From SAR86 cluster bacterium (lineage in GTDB: Bacteria; Pseudomonadota; Gammaproteobacteria; Magnimaribacterales; D2472): DNA of 6,795 nt. Below, piece after piece: positions 6,498-6,795 of the stretch. The stretch is taken from assembly GCA_016779285.1 (NCBI GenBank), contig JADHNV010000052.1, positions 1-6,795 on the forward strand. The letters are read 5' to 3'. Positions within the stretch are counted from its first letter, which is position 1. The number at the start of each line of letters is the position of its first letter. The notes beneath the pieces are model-generated. The model worked only from the letters and a program-made list of their open reading frames with translations. It did no database searches and was not told the origin of the DNA. The translations under genes and the position numbers were made by a program.

Positions 6498-6795
6498 AAT
6501 TTTATATCTTCATGGATTTGCCTCATCAGCAGATTCAACCAAAGCGAAACTCATTGAATCCTTTGTTAAAAAAAATACTAGTTCAACCAAGGTACTCATC
6601 CCTAATTTAAATAATAATATTAAAAATGCTTATGAGCAGATTGAAGAAATAATTAGAACAGAGTCTCCCTCTTCAATTATTGGAAGTTCCTTAGGTGGTT
6701 TTTTTGGAACATATTTTGCAAAAAAATATAATCTTTTATGTGTGAATATAAATCCAGCAATTCCTCCAATAAACATGTCTGAATATATTGGTGAA
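6490..6795 (+). CDS. yqiA: YqiA-like alpha/beta-hydrolase (UPF0227 esterase), 3' end outside window
   Basis: The first 102 residues of a small alpha/beta-hydrolase; E. coli YqiA has about 193, so roughly half is present. It starts MNKILYLHGFASSADSTKAK, matching the YqiA pattern LLYLHGFNSSPxSxKA, with His8-Gly9 forming the expected oxyanion region. The nucleophile elbow is G65-S66-S67-L68-G69-G70, with Ser67 as catalytic serine. VNINPAIPP (85-93) matches the VVNPAVRP stretch that follows in the family, and SEYIGE (97-102) the conserved DYLGQ-like segment. The catalytic acid and histidine would lie past base 6795. E. coli YqiA is known as an esterase with preference for short acyl esters; the natural substrate is unknown. 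The ATG at 6490 overlaps the DUF1249 gene by eight bases. By gammaproteobacterial gene order, parE may follow downstream. Confidence 0.88.
   Translation, partial: MNKILYLHGFASSADSTKAKLIESFVKKNTSSTKVLIPNLNNNIKNAYEQIEEIIRTESPSSIIGSSLGGFFGTYFAKKYNLLCVNINPAIPPINMSEYIGE

Noticed and set aside
1..6795. A defence, mobile or otherwise new multi-gene system
   Set aside because: Every gene falls into a known family, and there are no nucleases, integrases, transposases, toxin-antitoxin pairs, tandem repeats or CRISPR-like spacing on either strand.

Overview
The window looks like chromosomal DNA from an AT-rich gammaproteobacterium, probably a small-genome marine lineage of the SUP05/SAR86 kind; the lineage is inference. 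The evidence is chorismate lyase UbiC beside UbiA, and a YqiB-like DUF1249 gene running directly into a YqiA-like esterase. In Escherichia coli these two sit in nudF-yqiB-cpdA-yqiA-parE. Genes are tightly packed, with several overlapping stop/start codons, and coding density is close to complete. I see no rRNA, tRNA, CRISPR array, insertion sequence, integrase, phage gene or long repeat, and no gene-free stretch longer than about 90 bases.

The left half (37-3518) is read on the minus strand. From its 5' end it holds a 56-residue rubredoxin (3348-3518), a DAACS-family dicarboxylate/glutamate symporter that starts on the last base of the rubredoxin stop codon, and, 60 bases further on, a membrane-bound ion-pumping pyrophosphatase with a strong Shine-Dalgarno sequence. 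The pyrophosphatase has the K+-dependent signature (Ala439/Gly442). It also carries Asn643 where the family usually has a gate lysine. Pump and symporter could form an energy pair: pyrophosphate hydrolysis builds an ion gradient that the symporter spends on uptake of acidic substrates.

The right half (3606-6795) is read on the plus strand as one compact operon: ubiC, ubiA, a COG3146/DUF482 GNAT/FemAB-like N-acyltransferase, a DUF1249 (YqiB-like) gene and the first 102 codons of a yqiA-like esterase cut by the window edge. UbiC makes 4-hydroxybenzoate from chorismate, and UbiA prenylates it in the inner membrane; these are the first two committed steps of ubiquinone synthesis. Why the three following genes share the transcript is not evident from sequence.

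The two halves diverge from an 87-base region (3519-3605) with a perfect TATAAT on the plus strand. The window reads as mostly ordinary housekeeping and accessory metabolism. I found no convincing new system. The most informative points are the ion-gate residues of the pyrophosphatase, the coupled rubredoxin-symporter pair and the uncharacterised acyltransferase in the ubiquinone operon.
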